Below are positions 31,231 to 32,168 of a stretch of DNA of 32,168 bases, one piece after another (position 1 is the stretch's first letter; every line of letters begins with the position of its first letter). The DNA is from Chloroflexota bacterium (lineage in GTDB: Bacteria; Chloroflexota; Limnocylindria; Limnocylindrales; CSP1-4), in contig VBFG01000121.1 in NCBI GenBank assembly GCA_005882635.1, positions 1 through 32,168 on the forward strand. Direction: 5' to 3'. The translations under genes were made by a program, and so were the position numbers. The notes under the pieces were generated by a model. It was not told where the DNA came from. It saw only the letters and a list, made by a program, of their open reading frames with translations, and made no database searches.

Positions 31231-32168
31231 GTGGGCATCCGCCTCGTCGTCATCGACGACAACCCGCACGTCCGCTGGGACGGCCGCGTGTACCCCGTCA
31301 ACGCGACGTTCCATCGGTTCCTCGCCGGCTTCCTCGACCTGCCGGGTTCGCCGGTCTCGTCGATCGTCCAGTGCGTCCCGTTACGGGACGCCCGAGAGGT
31401 GCCGCTGACGCTGTCCCTCGACCCCCGCCTCGAGGTGGTGGGCACAGCGCCGTTCGACGGCATCGCCGGCTACCTGCGGCACGCGCCATCGCTGGTTCGA
31501 GCGAACGCGCCACTCCTCCGTCGAGCGATCGCATCCGCGGATCTGGCCTGGATCAAGGTTCCGGCGTCCAACGCGCTGCTCGCCGCATGGCTCGCGAGTC
31601 GCGCGGGCGTGCCGCGGTTCGGCTACGTGGCCGGAAGCGCGTTGGCGGTCGCGCGGGGGCGCGGCCTGGGGTTGCCGGCGCAGGCGGTCGGCTTCGCCTA
31701 CGACCTCGCCGGGCGTCTGGCCGGCGGGCGGATGCGGATCGTCGTCGGACGGCACCTGGTGAGCGGCCAGGGAGTCGTCACGAGCCTCGTCGAACCGTCG
31801 GAGATCCGGGACCGCTCCGGCGAGCCGTGGCCCGCGATCCCCTGGCGACTCCGACTCGGCTGGGCCGGGCGGCTGGCGCCCGGAAAGGGCCTGGAGGGCC
31901 TCCTCGGCGCACTGGCGATCCTGGTGCGGGACGAGCTCGAAGGCCATCGCGTCGAGCTCGTGCTGATCGGAGACGGCCCGGCGCGTGCGTCGCTCGAGGG
32001 GCGAGCGGAGCGCCTGGGCGTCGCGGACAGGATCCACTGGCTGGGCTACGTCGCCGAACGGGCGACGTACCTGGACGCGCTCGCCTCGTGTGACGCCTTC
32101 GTCGTCCCCTCCCCCGCCGAGGGCTTCCCGAAGGTCGTGCTGGACGCGTTGGCCGTCGGGCTTCCGGT
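31231..32168 (+). CDS. GT4-family glycosyltransferase (partial, cut by right window edge)
   Basis: GT-B fold glycosyltransferase; 312 codons are seen before the edge. GTG 31231 has GGTGAGGAG at 31212-31220. The N-terminal half (1-200) is the acceptor Rossmann domain, opening IRLVVIDDNPHVRWDGRVYP. The C-terminal donor domain shows LGWAGRLAPGKGLEGLL (from about 209), LVLIGDGPARASLEGRAERLG, RIHWLGYV and SPAEGFPKVVLDALAVGLP (from about 294); the last is the EX7E-type nucleotide-sugar site with Asp in place of the second Glu. In this operon it may be the enzyme that transfers sulfoquinovose or another sugar onto lipid carrier; SqdX, which makes sulfolipid in cyanobacteria, is also GT4, so both readings remain open. 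Confidence 0.9.
   Translation, partial: MGIRLVVIDDNPHVRWDGRVYPVNATFHRFLAGFLDLPGSPVSSIVQCVPLRDAREVPLTLSLDPRLEVVGTAPFDGIAGYLRHAPSLVRANAPLLRRAIASADLAWIKVPASNALLAAWLASRAGVPRFGYVAGSALAVARGRGLGLPAQAVGFAYDLAGRLAGGRMRIVVGRHLVSGQGVVTSLVEPSEIRDRSGEPWPAIPWRLRLGWAGRLAPGKGLEGLLGALAILVRDELEGHRVELVLIGDGPARASLEGRAERLGVADRIHWLGYVAERATYLDALASCDAFVVPSPAEGFPKVVLDALAVGLP

Overview
This is a gene-dense, high-GC bacterial chromosomal window of core and housekeeping type. I see no phage genes, transposase, CRISPR array, rRNA or recognisable tRNA. The mixture of an actinobacterial-looking metabolism with a SQD1-type sulfosugar synthase, a PolX with PHP domain, DUF885 and several secreted or soluble beta-propellers suits a high-GC Chloroflexota lineage such as the soil/freshwater Limnocylindria-Ellin6529 group. 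That placement is inference from gene style, not from a marker gene.

Layout. 1-621 (-) is the 5' two thirds of moaA. 862-3723 (+) is a two-gene unit: an acidic coiled-coil protein and a CpaE/TadZ-type ParA/MinD ATPase with a degenerate receiver domain. 3724-4140 is a repeat-bearing intergenic region. 4141-6790 (-) holds acetyl-CoA synthetase followed by a small unknown protein. 6932-8443 (-) is an unusual beta-propeller protein and 8542-9471 (-) an MscS channel, divergent from a lipoprotein (9533-10555, +). 10598-12993 (-) is a class III (GSAM-like) aminotransferase with an IclR regulator directly behind it and a candidate operator in front. After a second repeat-bearing intergenic region (12994-13387) come a DUF885 protein (-) and a 919-residue protein (-) that looks like a DNA methyltransferase with both catalytic signatures lost, fused to a nuclease-like C-terminus. 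18265-19122 (-) is a TPR protein with a HIRAN-like domain, divergent from a membrane-anchored propeller (19246-21501, +). 21533-27481 (-) carries a membrane protein, PolX, a diguanylate cyclase and an MBL-rhodanese protein. 27586 to the right edge (+) is a compact operon: sqdB-like UDP-sulfoquinovose synthase, NAD-dependent epimerase, MOP-family flippase and a GT4 glycosyltransferase that runs off the window.

Most notable points. (1) Six genes, all starting with ATG, have a TANNNT -10-like hexamer ending exactly 7-8 nt before the start codon, which points to leaderless mRNAs; other genes have normal Shine-Dalgarno leaders. (2) The 919-aa pseudo-methyltransferase/nuclease-like fusion is the best candidate for an undescribed protein system. 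(3) The MinD-like ATPase and its coiled-coil neighbour share the hexapeptide RSGFRL at opposite ends, resembling the MinD membrane-targeting sequence. (4) sqdB sits with a flippase and glycosyltransferase, suggesting sulfoquinovose in an exported glycan. (5) Two intergenic regions carry private families of short inverted repeats.
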